The notes under the pieces were generated by a model, which was not told the DNA's origin, ran no database searches, and was given only the letters and a program-made list of their open reading frames with translations. From the NCBI GenBank assembly GCA_015680685.1, contig MNCI01006817.1, positions 23,270 through 87,269 on the forward strand: a stretch of 64,000 bases of DNA. The letters are read 5' to 3'. Positions 9,830-21,130 of the stretch are shown piece by piece. Every line of letters begins with the position of its first letter. Within the stretch, counting starts at the first letter, position 1. Made by a program: the position numbers and the translations under genes. Source of the DNA: Gnetum montanum. Taxonomy: Eukaryota > Streptophyta > Gnetopsida > Gnetales > Gnetaceae.

Positions 9830-10885
9830 TGTAGGGACACCTCTTCCAATTCCCTTGTTTTATCCTACATGCTAAGCATTGTTTTATGTTGATTTTGTTG
9901 GGGATGATTCTTGGATGTTTTGGCATGTTTGGAGGTTTTTTTGGCTTATTTTGATGAGATTAAGAGGTTCCAAGGTCTATGGGGACTTGTTGGGAGGCAT
10001 ATGACATCAAAACAATCATTTTTATTTTTTGCACCTTTAGAATAGATGTATTCCCAAAAAGGCAAACATATTTCCAAAATGTCTTCCTTGAAGTAAAGCC
10101 GTCTTAACTCCATAGAAGACGTCTACCAAAAATAGTAGACATTTCTTCCAAGAGTAGGGCTTCCATAGGAGACATCTACATGAAGCTAGAGACAACCAAG
10201 ATGCATGGGGAAACTTCCGAAAATATCTATTCCAATTTGAGAAATAGCCAAAGCAAGATGGAAACAACTGAAGGAAGATGGAAATAGTCGAGGAGAAGGT
10301 GAGAAGACTTGGGAAACATCTGAAGAACCTCAAGTTGAGTTGAAGAAAGGTTTCTAGGGTTTCTACCTTCTGATTGCTTATAAATATTGATGTAATCCAC
10401 CACTGCAAGTGTCATGGTACCAAGTGCTATAGTGACAAGGATTGCAATGCCAAGTGCTAAAGTGCCAAGGGTTGAAGTGTAAATGTCAAAGGTCAAACAT
10501 TCTAATAGAGGGCAATAGAGAAATCTTTTGAGGAAGGAGACCTTGTGCAAGAAGAGACCTTGTGCAAGAAGAGATCTTGTGTAAGGAAGTTGAGTGAAAA
10601 GGAAAGGAGAGCACTTGAGAGAGATTAGGAGAATCTCTTATAAGTGTCTTTTCTAGAGCTTAGGCTCCATTGTGAGCAATTGAGGATCAAGAGAGGATAA
10701 GTATGGCCTCTAAGATCCTTGGGAGAGTTGTGAGTTGAGCTTGGTTCCTCATCTTTGACGTATTTTCTATGCATTTTAAGTATTTTCTTAATAAGAGGAA
10801 TTTTTATATATTTCATTGTGTTGTTCTTACTTTCTAAGCTAAATTTTCTTGGAAGTTGTGGATTGGGTCCTATTGGGGTCTATCA
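9830..10885 (+). repeat. 3' LTR of the second-family element
   Basis: Direct partner of 6983-8028, beginning TGTAGGGACACCTC after a purine tract. It carries the same AGATGTCT-type array (about 10040-10180), the TGCCAAGTGC array (about 10408-10480), CTTATAAATATTGATG (about 10377-10392) and the GTCCTATTGGGGTCTATCA end. Many base changes separate the two LTRs, so the insertion is old. Confidence 0.8.
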
Positions 10886-13071
10886 AACTAGTAGCATTTT
10901 TTTTTTGTAGTTGTAATGGCATCTTCCCTTTCATAATGGGTGGAAGTACTAAAGGAAGACAATGGTTGGGATGATTCAAGTGTGGGTGAGAGATATAAGA
11001 CCATGATTCAGTATGAGTTATGGTAGGTTGATGATATTTTGGAGGATATTTATAATGAATGCATAGGCAACAAAATTGGTGAGTAAAAGGATTATTTCAC
11101 ATAGTAAGGGTCTAGTTGATAATAGTGTATAGTTATTTCAAATACTATATTCCTCATTATTGTTTGTTTTGCCACTAGTGGTGGTACTACTCTTAAGGCT
11201 GTGGTGGTGCTCCACTTGGGCATGGCTAGTGATACATCTTCCACTCTTTATCTTTCTTCTTCCTTTTTGTCCTATTCTTGTTTTGCTTTACATTGCTTAT
11301 TACACTTCTCCATAATGTTAAATGTAGTTGCAAATTTTTGATCAATAGAGTCCCACATTTTGTCCCATATTTTGTTTACCTTAGTTGTAATTTCTATTAT
11401 TAACTCTACCTGGGCAAAGTTTTTGCTAGACCACATTCTGCAAAGACTCCTCTTTTGCTTAAACATCACAAACCCTTGCATCCTTCTTTTGAATGGATAG
11501 CTCCTTGTTGTAATCATCACCACTATCTCATTTCTTAGTTCATTTTCTTCTTAGCCACCTAGTCAATAAGCCTTTATATGTGATGGGCTTTCAGTTTTGA
11601 TTGTCACCTTTGGATATAGATTTCAAGAGACTTGTTGTTCATTTTCCTAGCCCATCCATAATATGTTGTAGTTGTTGCTTTGGGATAGGGCATCTATATA
11701 GAAGTGAGTAATAAAAAAAAGGAAGTTATTAGAAATAGTTAATACCCCTAAATCTTTCTAACTTTGAGGTTAATAATCAATTGGTTGATTTATTGTAATT
11801 CATTATCATTAGTTTTGAGAACTTATGCAATGCAGTTCTCATGATAACTCTTTGTTGATTCATAAGATCCAAGATAATACTTGAACTACCTACTTAAATA
11901 TATATATTTAAATAAATATAAATATAAGTTTAAGATTTTTTATATTGTTTAGTAGCATACTTACAATTTTTAAAAGGTTTGTTAATCATTTGATTAGGAC
12001 TTTTCCTTCTCTTGTTGGATGAATAGCTATACCACATGTTAACACCAATGCTACTTGACCAATTCAGCTATGCTTTTATAGGCAAGAGAAAATTGTGATG
12101 AATTCATGAATTACTAATAGTTTTGTAGATGAAGTGACCGTGTAGGCCAATAACAAAATGTATATGGTAGACGTGCAAGTTGTGCTTTAATGATAAAGGA
12201 TTAGCTTTGTTAATATTAAAAGCTGATTCCAGATAACCAAGGATGCAACATAGCTGAATAGATATTACTATTTAATTATAACAGAATTTATAATAAGGAA
12301 GAAATAGATGCGATACACATGATTTGAAAAAGGATTGAAAGTTAACGATGACAGCATGCGCTTGGATTAAAAACATTTTGTTGAGAAAAATAATGCATCT
12401 TTAACAAAGAGCCTCAACCTAAGCCTATTAGCTTGGGTGCTAATCACGCACGCCAAGTAGCACGCCAAGGTTGCAGAATTGTAAAGTGAGTTGAGTTTTG
12501 GCCTGAAACAAGAACAACTGCCTGCAGGGGCAATGGAATTAAAATTTTAGGTTTGCTCAAGCCTTAAAGTGCAAGTGCATCATCTGATATTTAATAGTCC
12601 AAAGCTGTGCCCGTAAACTTTAGGTGTACTCAAGTGCATAATGTGAGTGTGCATGACTCACTAAAGGTGATTGGTCAATTCAATTATTTGTTTATTAGCA
12701 GATTCATCATGCTGAATTTCTTGTTCTTGTATGCCAATGTTTCAAGAGCTGTGTGGTACCTTACCTTGTAGATGTAAAAAACAATGAAATCTTGTATGGG
12801 AACATAGCACAGTTGCAGGTGTTGTATCAAGGGGAGCATGATGCAATATCGTGCAATGCAAGTGGTTACAACAGGAATCCTATAAAAAGAAAAGAGCAGG
12901 TGATTATTAGAAGATGTGTAATCTAGCTAGCTAGACAAGACATTTACAGAAATGAGGCCAAAGTTTAGGAGATTTGGCTAATTTTTGGGGCACATACTAT
13001 TTATCTCAGAGTTGTCAAATCCTGCAAATGTCTACAAGGTCTAGGCCTAAGCATAGGCCTACAGATGGTGG
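10886..13071. other. unassigned intergenic DNA downstream of the ACR gene
   Basis: No domain recognised. The minus-strand open piece at 11272-11523 encodes a charged helical peptide (NKIWDKMWDSIDQKFAT), and a plus-strand piece near 10916-11100 reads WVEVLKEDNGWDDSS before stops. They might be parts of a transposon-borne protein, but that is a guess. From about 12400 the sequence becomes less repetitive, as expected near a gene; the ACR 3' UTR should lie at 13071 and below. Confidence 0.4.
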
Positions 13072-15269
13072 TTAGGACATAAGCATATTCCTTATGCATT
13101 CTGCTATTTTGCTTCTGGTCACGATGCTTCCTAGACCCAGATGATTGTTATCGGTCAAAAGAAATCTGTAAACTTCCCACTTGCACCCGTTTACAACATT
13201 CCGTAAAAATTCAGCCTGAAATTTGAACCATGGGCATCAACGATATTATAATATGGTCAGTTTGGTATTTTGTAAGGTATCCTTTTAAGCATGTGAAAGT
13301 GGACATTATAATCAGACAAATATTCATATTGCCATCATAGTTTCATACTGTATGGCAACACAATTCCAAGAAGAAAATGGGAATATAACTTACAGTGAAG
13401 ATATTGATGCCAAGATTCCTTAGAACTGCGGTTGCATGAAATATGGTCCTGGGTCTTCCTTTTCCATCAGCATGTATAGGAGCAGCCAACAGTAGTTGTG
13501 TGTCAGGACCTCGACTTACAGACCCTTACAGGATGTACAATTTCCATTTTCAATCTATCACACAGCTGAGTCTGCTTTGTAGCATTCGATATCTTTTCAC
13601 TGTTTTGGGAAATGAAGAAATCCAATTCTACGTTTCCATTTTCATTTTTGGAAAATCTAGGATACGATATCTAGAATAATGGAGTAATAAACCAAATCAA
13701 CAGAGACAATAATAAATTGTCATGGATTGTCACCAAGGATTATTAATAATAATGATGAATGCTTAATTTTTGTTGAGACGGATCTCGTACCTGAATTCTA
13801 TTATCCTTGAGGACCCTGGTAACATCATAAATTAGACCCCTTCCATCCTGGCATGATATTTGAAGCAGGGTATGAGATGGGGACAATGTGTTGTCAGTAC
13901 TAATTGAAATTTTGTTTAAACTTGCATCAAATGTCTGCGTTTGTATTTCAGGCTCAAGATTAGCATCATCATTATCTTCTGCATTTGGAAGATAGAAAGT
14001 GAGCATGTTCTCAACTATGGAAGGTGGCAGAGATGTGGGTGGGCATTCCAATCCTCCGTATTCAGGGCCTGTAAGCCATAGCTCACAGTGACAGCAAAAT
14101 TCCCCCAGGTTGCTTTCCAAATGGTAGATTACGTCGTCTTGCCTGCTTTTCGCGTGGAGTAGCTCCCTTGAATGAAGAAGTAATCAATGAATAAAGTAAC
14201 TAATTACAAGAAAGATAAGAAAGAGAGGGATTAATAATGTATAACAATCTAAAAACAATTTTCAACCCTGATGGTGCAAGAAGCATGATGAATTCAATCA
14301 CTCAAAATTCACAAATACCAAGCAACAAAAGTGGGTCCTGAAATGAGATGAAGAACATGAGGCTAACCTGTTATCTACAATATAGAAGAGGTTCATGACT
14401 GTTCCATCTGGCTTGGTCCAAATCTTTGCCTTGTGAACTACAAGATCCATCTCCCACAGTAGTTGGACTGTGTCTGTCATTCCAAGCAATTAAAATACCC
14501 TCCAAGTCAGGGAAGCAATAACAAATTATCATTTCCAAAATTGAGAAGTAAAAAGTAAAATAGTTCGACTGCAATTGGAATTTCTGTTGCTAGTTTTCAC
14601 CATTCAATAATCCAAGTTGGTCAGTCAAAGATACGCTGAGCAGGTATATCTCGCTCTGGCTTTGCTCAGGATCATCAGAAGAAGCAGAATTTGCATTTGC
14701 ATGACTATAGTAGAATGAAGAATAGGGGACATGGCAAGGGCAAGCTGCTACCAGACGCTTCTTCAGAGCTGCCCATCTTATAGGAAATGCTGACCGTAGA
14801 TCCGGCATCACCCAATATATCAAAAAGCACCACTTTCCATCCGTTGAAAAATCTAATTCAACCCACAGCACAGCAAAATCTCAATTATATTTTCCATTTC
14901 AACCAACACCCACAGAGACCTAATTCTAAACTGTCCTACTCCAAAGTCCTATATCCAACCAGAGATGAACAATCACTTGCAATCAAAAAATAAAATGGAA
15001 ACAATTCAGCAAAATCAATTAAGACTCTATAGCATTTCATCTTTGAACATTGAAATATTGATGAATATTTGGCGGATGTGGGTACCTCCTCTTACAATTC
15101 TAAGCCCAAATTCAAAGATGATCCTTGACAGATCACATGCCAGACCAAGCTTATCGTGGCAATTAACTGTGATAATGCAAGGATCCCCTTTCTTGGGTCC
15201 AAGATTAATGACCACAACATCATCTGTGTTTGTGTAAGTTGCTGCAGCTGTAGCATTGCCGGTTCTCAT
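13072..15269 (-). CDS. ACR9/10-like: ACT-domain-repeat protein, ACR9/ACR10 type, six exons, one frameshift
   Basis: Exons on the minus strand: 15269-15086, 14852-14601, 14473-14368, 14166-13791, 13670-13394 and 13215-13072 (TAA at 13074-13072). All five introns (120-234 bp) are GT...AG and the phases agree. The roughly 445-residue product has four ACT modules: about 30-105 (ITVNCHDKLGLACDLSRI; STDGKWCFLIYW), 127-205 (DQLGLLNDTVQLLWEMDLVV; KPDGTVMNLFYIVDNR), 275-350 (LLQISCQDGRGLIYDV) and 355-440 (SRGPDTQLLLAAP; KWEVYRFLL). ACR proteins are thought to bind small ligands, probably amino acids, as sensors; these are not enzymes. The ATG at 15269 gives the family-like start MRTGN...TDDVVVINLGP. 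Exon 5 is 277 nt, one base too long for its phase-0 borders. The shift is at about 13517-13524, between HPVRV and VSRGPD. Everything else is intact, so a sequencing error or a very young pseudogene are both possible. Confidence 0.9.
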
Positions 15270-15380
15270 TTTCAATGGCACACCAATCAATGGCAAGTGC
15301 AAGGCCGAGGCAAAGGCAATGCAAATGAAGGCTGCAGCCCACAAACTCAAACTTGCTGCTACCAAACCCAAAATCAGCAT
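15267..15380 (-). other. in-frame upstream ATG region of the ACR gene (possible N-terminal extension)
   Basis: An ATG at 15380-15378 is in frame with the ACR start at 15269 and adds 37 residues, most of them hydrophobic (LILGLVAASLSLWAAAFICI), like a signal anchor. The ACR9/10 proteins I know begin near the inner ATG, so the inner start is preferred. A three-codon ORF, ATG GAA TGC TGA (15385-15374), overlaps the outer ATG and could limit its use. The longer open frame reaching 15428 begins with TTG and is not a plausible plant start. Confidence 0.45.
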
Positions 15381-15466
15381 TCCATTAATTTCACCCAAAT
15401 TTTCTTGAATGAAAATGGAGGCTTTCAAGACAAGAATATGTGCAAGAGCACACGTATCCTTGCTTG

Positions 15467-15472
15467 CTTATA
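15467..15472 (-). promoter_or_regulatory. probable TATA box of the ACR gene
   Basis: On the minus strand GCATATAAGC lies about 200 bp upstream of the preferred start codon at 15269. A start site some 30 bp downstream (about 15440) would give a 5' UTR of about 170 nt that includes the upstream ATG at 15380. Sequence-based inference only. Confidence 0.5.
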
Positions 15473-16321
15473 TGCAGTAGCAGAAGATAGCGCTCATATG
15501 GATAAACAACTGTCCCTTTCAGTGCTGAGTCAGGGCTGGGAACAGATGGCCGGCCAAATCCAAGACGATGTAGGACTCTCCTGTGTGGCTTTTTCTGGTT
15601 TGTTGTTGCTGGAATAGATAACGGAATAATGATAATTCAAACGAATTTTAATAAATTTAATTTTCATGTGCTGTGCTGGAAACATGTGCTAGGCTACCTT
15701 AATTCTTTCATGACGCACGTATGCGGAATTAATTAAGCTATAGTTCTAGGTTTTTTGAATTACTCATGAATTAATGATACATTGCCGTTGCCTTCTTCTG
15801 TATTATTGAAATTTGTAAATCAAAACCAGGACGGATTGCTTGCCACTCAATTTTTGCTGCATTTATTAACATATCTATATCTTTCGAACGTGGCACTAGC
15901 TGCTCCTTTGCCTAGTATGTATCATTCAGCTCAGGTTGGCATGGATTTATGAGTGATCCAATTATATCCAAATCCTATTCGAATGATTAATCTTGTTTAT
16001 TTATTTAAATTAGTATGGATATGTTAATAAATGATCATTGTTCTGCATGCACCAACCTCCCTTCATGCTCCACTGTATTTGTATCATTAACCAATCAGCG
16101 CACCGGAGCATGCTCATGCTTTTGAATAAAACATATATGGTAATTCATTTACTAATAAATGTGTATATATAGTCATTCATTCACTGATAATTGTGTATGG
16201 ATGTTGTGGTTAGGGTTCCGTCACATGTAATGGCTTTTGGATCCTGGCATGACTAAAATTTATTGCAGTGAAATAGCCACAGCCTAGGTTATTTGTCCCA
16301 TAAATTATTTTTGGCAATGGC

Positions 16322-16430
16322 ATGGCTTTTAATTTCAAATTATGTGGCATTCAAATAAACGTTTGCACCAGTTTTGTCCATGGAATGGCTTTTAATTTCA
16401 AATGATATGGCGTTTATTTAAACGTTTGCA
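16322..16430. repeat. imperfect tandem duplication, period about 63 bp
   Basis: ATGGCTTTTAATTTCAAAT ... ATAAACGTTTGCA at 16322-16367 recurs, with changes, at 16385-16430 (ATGGCTTTTAATTTCAAAT ... TTAAACGTTTGCA). Both copies are immediately preceded by a TGG/CATGG context, so the unit is about 63 bp. Confidence 0.8.
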
Positions 16431-16466
16431 GTCCTGTGTAATCCATTGCCGACCAAATAAATTAAT

Positions 16467-16586
16467 AAGAATCGATGCAAACAATTAATTCCTTGTAACA
16501 TAATAATTCGAGCAGCAGGAGTGTGTAAGAATCGATGCAAATAATTAATTACTAGTAATATAATAATTCGAGCAGCAGGAGTGTGT
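16467..16586. repeat. tandem duplication, 2 x 60 bp
   Basis: The unit starting AAGAATCGATGCAAA and ending GCAGCAGGAGTGTGT occurs at 16467-16526 and again at 16527-16586, head to tail, with only a few differences (for example CCTTGTAACA against ACTAGTAATA). It lies about 1.2 kb upstream of the ACR start codon. Confidence 0.9.
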
Positions 16587-17899
16587 GGTGTGGGGTGCTT
16601 TCAGGCTGTGTCATGCATCCAACATTTCCTGGATGTTGCTGGTAATTAAATGCAAATGCGCCTGTGCGACTGACTGTCCCAACGACCAACTGGATTCCAA
16701 ATATTTGGTGTCGCCATGTAATACTTCATACAAAATTTGAAGAGGCGAACCACACCAGTTTAAATACTATTATTAATATTCGGCTTGAAAGAAAGGATTA
16801 TTGTATTTTTTAATTTCTGCACTTGGTTTGGTGTTGGGTTGGGTTGGTTTTGTTTGGTTTGCAGCAATCATGGCCATGATGGATGAACAGAGAAATAGCT
16901 TAAAATCTCAATTCGATTTGGAAACCTTCGCTTAGAGTATACGGCATATAAATGCTTGCATGCCTGCCATCAAGGAGGTCTTGGAAGGGTTCCGTGGATG
17001 AGCGGAAGCCCAACCTCGGGTACTGGAAATGTGTACCGGAAATGTTTACCATTACTCCAAGAGATAATCCTTCTGTGTCTTTTACTGTGTACCTATAATT
17101 TTATATTAGAATTTGATTCATTAGTACAAGTCCGGGTACAACGGCAGAAAACCTTATTTTATTTATGGTTGAACTGGAAACATTGTTGATTTTTATGGTA
17201 TATGCTTTGCCGGGCTAGGGCTAGAATGCAAGGAAGGCGGCTTGCAAACCTTCACTGCTGCGCTGCGCTGTGCTGTCATTTTTGAAAGGAATTATTTTTC
17301 CTTTCTCATTTGACTCACCTGAACAACAATTCGTATCATAAGGGTTATGAACCGTATATAGGATCATTTAGTTGTTTTTCTATGGATTGGAGATATTAAC
17401 ATGAGGGAACTTGCAAAAGCACATTAAATATTTGGATTGTGTTTCAAGGTTTCAGGTAACTCTTTTAATGTTTATCTAAAATGTTGTCAAGTCAACTTAG
17501 ACACGTTATTTGCATAGAAGTTATGAAAGGGATTTGTACCAAGTCATGTAGATGTGTGTGTTCCTTTAGATTTATGTTTGTATTCAGCAAATTATATTGA
17601 GATCATCATTGATAAAAAAAATCCTCTCTTATAGCCAATTTAGTAATTAACACTATCAAATTCATGCTATTACTATCATCAAATAAATCATTGAGTATAT
17701 AATTGTGCCAAGTTATTGGCAAAATGAGAACGGGTTGCATAGCTAGTGATAAAGGTAAACACACTACCAAAGCCAAGGTGTAAGCTAAACTTGACAAAGT
17801 ATTCATAGAGCAAAAGCAAACAAAGGTGACAAAGTCATTTTTTTTAAAGGAAAAACAACTTTGAGGATAGTAGCACAACCCTTACTCATACAACAAGGT

Positions 17900-18045
17900 A
17901 GATGTGACCCACTAATGAAAAAGGTCCCATCACAAAGCTACTTCACTATTGCTACACCTAGAAGCAAAGGCAAGAATCAAACCCACAATCTTTCAACCAA
18001 GAGATGAGTGCCTTGACTACTTGCCCTACACTCCTTGTGTGCATG
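17900..18045 (-). repeat. tRNA-derived SINE-like fragment
   Basis: On the minus strand, AGTAGTCAAGGCACTCATC resembles a degenerate Pol III A box, and GTGGGTTTGATTCTTGCC about 30 bp later resembles a B box (GGTTCGANTCC). The spacing suits a tRNA-type head. No intact cloverleaf, no clear 3' tail and no target duplication were found, so this is a tentative call. Confidence 0.4.
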
Positions 18046-18333
18046 ACAAAAGTAATTACATGAAAAGGTTACTCATAAAGCTCACTCAAATATGCTTGTT
18101 AACCCACATTTCTTTCATCATCATAAATCTAGTCTTAAAGCTACAATATTAACAAATGTTAGTGGATTTTAGAATATGGTGTGCAAATGTAAAGCTAAGG
18201 CGGTAGTTGGGTCTTCATCATATGCTAAGGTATTTAAACATCTAATTCTTTCCTACTTTTGCAAAGTCCTACATTTGCTAATAAATTTAGAAATATTAAA
18301 ATGCAAGCAAAGAATGTCATTCATCATCCACAT
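18046..18333. other. short spacer before the large element
   Basis: Unremarkable AT-rich DNA. Its last five bases, CACAT (18329-18333), are the left target duplication of the element at 18334-31756. Confidence 0.5.
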
Positions 18334-19176
18334 TGATGAAACTTGAATTAGTCAATTGTGTTAAGCTATATGCATTGACGTAACTGCATTAACGCTCACA
18401 TTTTATGATGAGTTGATGCTATCTTATCTTTTTCTTATATAAATGTGCATACCCACCATATTTATGACACCTTTTGGTTAGTAGCATAGCCAAATTCTTG
18501 TAGTTTTATTCCATAAAAGTTGGAATTTTTCTCCTCTAAATGGCTATACCATGGATTAAACAATTAGATGGAATTTCATTCAAGTGCACTATGTACCTAA
18601 ACACATGTGCATGATGACAAAAAAATTGAGATTTGTTTACTCCATTGTAGCATTCATACTAACACTAAATGTACTTTCTTGCACTTTACTTTACATGCCC
18701 TCTTTTTTTATGCAATTTAGGAATTAAATATTTTATTCTATAATAGCATTTGAGTGCAACCACTTTGAACATAACATATTAATGTTTCATAATTCTAGCA
18801 GTGAACACTTAGTATGCCTTGTAGTGAACACTTGGTAACCTAGCACCATTAGTATAGGTTCCGTGATGTGTACAGAAAGTGGGAACAAGTACTCAATGCT
18901 TAGGCTAGTTTAGATTTTTTTATGTACTTAATAAATTAGTTTAATATTTTAATTATTTTAATATTTTAAATAATAATGAACTCATTATATGCCATGATCA
19001 CACTTAATCATACTACTTAAATTGATACAAGTTGCAATTGGGAAGACAATCATCAATGATCTTATCCTTAGTTATCTAGGACATCTTGTTAGGCTAGTCC
19101 ATGGAATTTGACTGGATTGTGTGTGAATACTTGTGAGCTGTATTATTAGATGCATGGTCTACTTTGCCACTCATCA
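18334..19176 (+). repeat. 5' LTR of the large element
   Basis: From TGATGAAAC to CCACTCATCA. U3 has GCATTGACG / GCATTAACG / GATGAGTTGATGC words (about 18370-18420), then a TATA box (CTTATATAAATG, about 18435-18446). It shares many blocks with 30935-31756, such as TATTTATGACA, TCTTGTAGTTTTATTC and TAGCATTTGAGTG. It ends one base before the PBS. Confidence 0.85.
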
Positions 19177-19177
19177 T

Positions 19178-19195
19178 TGGCACCATTGCTAGGGA
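19178..19195 (+). other. primer-binding site (tRNA-Asp type)
   Basis: TGGCACCATTGCTAGGGA directly follows the LTR. It matches the complement of the plant tRNA-Asp 3' end (TGGCGCCGTTGCCGGGG) except at a few sites, mostly CG-to-CA changes typical of methylated-DNA decay. This primer is characteristic of Athila/Tat gypsy elements. Confidence 0.8.
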
Positions 19196-20279
19196 TTGTG
19201 TGCTAGTAAGTTAGATACCTAAATCAAACAATATCATTGTAGCTTCACAATGACATATCCTACAAAAATAATAATATTTTATTCAATGCATACATAAACA
19301 AAATAAAATATGTTTTATGTTTGCAAGGCTAACTCCCCACCTACAGATGATTCTACAAGATCTTGTGATAGAACAAAAAGAAATATAAAGGATGTATCCC
19401 AATAAATTAAAGTTTTCTAGATACATTTAGATCCTTACTATCTATACTTCATCTTTATCCTTTACTAGGATGAATAGATATGATAAAGAGACTTGGAGAA
19501 TAAGACAATATTGCCACTTGACCATGCAATCCCATTAATGTTTATTTTATCACTAATGAAGTTTGGGCTTGAATCAACAACCCTAGATTACAAGTGTTTA
19601 ATCACATCTCCATGGATTATCATTTAATGAAGGCCCAACTCCAAAAGGACAAGTTCATAAATACATGTCATGAAGCTTCCAAGGGAAAAGGACACACACA
19701 CCCCCACCCCCCATCTAACTAACATTGTAGTTAGGGAAGGAGAATACTTACTACCCATTCAAAAAATCTCAACACTAAGATCCTCCTCCCTTTGATGGAG
19801 ACAAAACCATCCATCAATGGTTGTATTTAACCTTGGCAAGCAACCAAGGAAAGAGAATAGTTGATCCTAGAACTAGGAGGACTTTAATATCAAGGTTTCC
19901 TAACTAAAAATCTATGGAAGAATAAAGGGACTAGAGAAGGAAAGGAAGCTGGCATAACTCTTATAGCTTTTCATATCATCCTCATATTCATCATCAAACT
20001 CTAATGAAGGAGAATGTGATTGTGATCGAAGGGAAAATGATCATAGAAAAAGTTGAGATGATAGAAGGCCCCATCATAGAGATGTTTGAAGAGAACATAA
20101 GCAAGAGCAAGAAGAAGAGAGATATCACCAAGAAAGAAAGCATAATAAGTAACATCATATGAGTCATTGTCATGACAAGGGTTATGAAGGACAAGATGTA
20201 GATTATGAACCATTGCTTACTACTAGGAGTATGATCAATATCTAGGAGGTATTCTATTATTCCTACCAAGCATCAAAGA

Positions 20280-21130
20280 AATAGCTAGAGTAAGTGGCTA
20301 GACATGAACAATATTTCTAAGTTTGAAGGAGGTTATAATGTTGATTCTCAACATTTCCTACAAGCCTTCCATTATGTATGTGCTTTGTAGAATAATTAGA
20401 ATAATTGACAAAAGCTCAAACTCTCTTCCAAGACATTCATCAAAGAAGTTGAAAGTTGGTATTGGTCCTTGAAACCACAATTTATCAAAAGGTGGTGTAT
20501 GATGCTAGAGCTATTTAATGACAAGTACCAAAGGTATTCTAGAGTATCCAACTTGAGAAACTAGATCCAAGGATGTAGATAAGGTAATCATAAATCCCTT
20601 GATGTAGCCTTGGGCAAGTACTATTCTCTACTTCATAGATGCTCAAGCCTAGGTTTTTCATAAAGAAAACAACTACATCATATCTTAGATGAACCCTAAA
20701 ACAAAGCCAAGGAAACTCTTGAGGTCTATGCCTAAGGGAGATTATTAGAAATGAGAGCCCATCAAATACAAAGGCTTATCAACTAAGTAGCAAATGCAAA
20801 AGGAAAGTTAATGAAAAGAAAAAATTATAAAGGAGTAAAATAGAAATACCTTCATTCACAAAAAGGAAATTCATCTTTGTGAACTAGACAAAAGAACATC
20901 ATTAAAGAAGGATATGTAGTAAAAATCCTTACTGATCCAAAAATCTATTAGTAAAATATCTATCAAGGTTTACAAGATGTGGAACTCTATTAATGAAAAA
21001 TTATTAATTGCATTAAATATCATGAAGGAGAAGCTAGAATAGGGGAGATCCAAAGAAAAAACAAGAAGAAAAAGAAAGGATTATTATCATAAGAATAAAA
21101 AAGCTATTATAATTTAGAAGGTTATAGACT
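20280..21130 (+). pseudogene. gag (capsid region) of the large element
   Basis: Broken frame with clear retrotransposon gag features: NNISKFEGGYN, HFLQAFHYVCAL, FIKEVESWYWSLKPQFI, MLELFNDKYQRYSRVSNLR and LDVALGKYYSLLHRCSSLGF. These line up block by block with the minus-strand gag of the gag-only element (WYRSL; MLELFNKKYQTYARVSNLR; LDVALDRYYSLLHRCLSHDF). Gag would form the virus-like particle. A lysine-rich tail follows (about 21045-21090). A CX2C-type knuckle is not legible. Stops are frequent. Confidence 0.8.

Larger units (their letters stand above)
6983..10885 (+). mobile_element. non-autonomous LTR retrotransposon of a second family (no pol)
   Basis: Two direct LTRs of about 1.05 kb (6983-8028 and 9830-10885) enclose 1.8 kb of internal DNA. 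The second LTR is preceded by a purine tract (AAGGGTGGGAGAGTTGG, 9813-9829), which fits a PPT and sets the plus orientation. The internal part has no protease, RT, RNase H or integrase motif. It has a broken coding region from about 8175 to 9720, described separately. The LTRs start TGT and appear to end CTATCA; the exact 3' edge is uncertain, because after that point both copies run into different T-rich sequence. No matching target duplication is seen (TATGG on the left, AACTA on the right), so one end is probably mis-set or mutated. Confidence 0.8.
15620..17929. other. ACR upstream flank, no gene found
   Basis: Mixed-composition DNA without recognised retroelement domains. It holds two short tandem duplications (described separately), a GCTGCGCTGCGCTGTGCTG run at about 17258-17276, and AATTAATT-rich stretches. 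The open piece at 16956-17189 has no recognisable domain and no homologous neighbour, and I would not call it a gene. Confidence 0.5.

Noticed and set aside
13443-13679. Plus-strand open frame overlapping the ACR gene
   Set aside because: It is the antisense shadow of ACR exon 5, whose minus-strand reading has clear ACT-module similarity and splice sites.
15027-15428. ACR start at 15428
   Set aside because: The codon there is TTG, and it lies only about 10 bases after the predicted transcription start; the ATGs at 15380 and 15269 are better.
15156-15617. Plus-strand 153-codon open frame
   Set aside because: Antisense to ACR exon 1 and its 5' UTR; Cys/Ser-rich composition with no recognisable family.
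17900-18045. Intact tRNA gene
   Set aside because: Box-like words are present, but no cloverleaf or acceptor stem can be formed; kept only as a SINE-like fragment.
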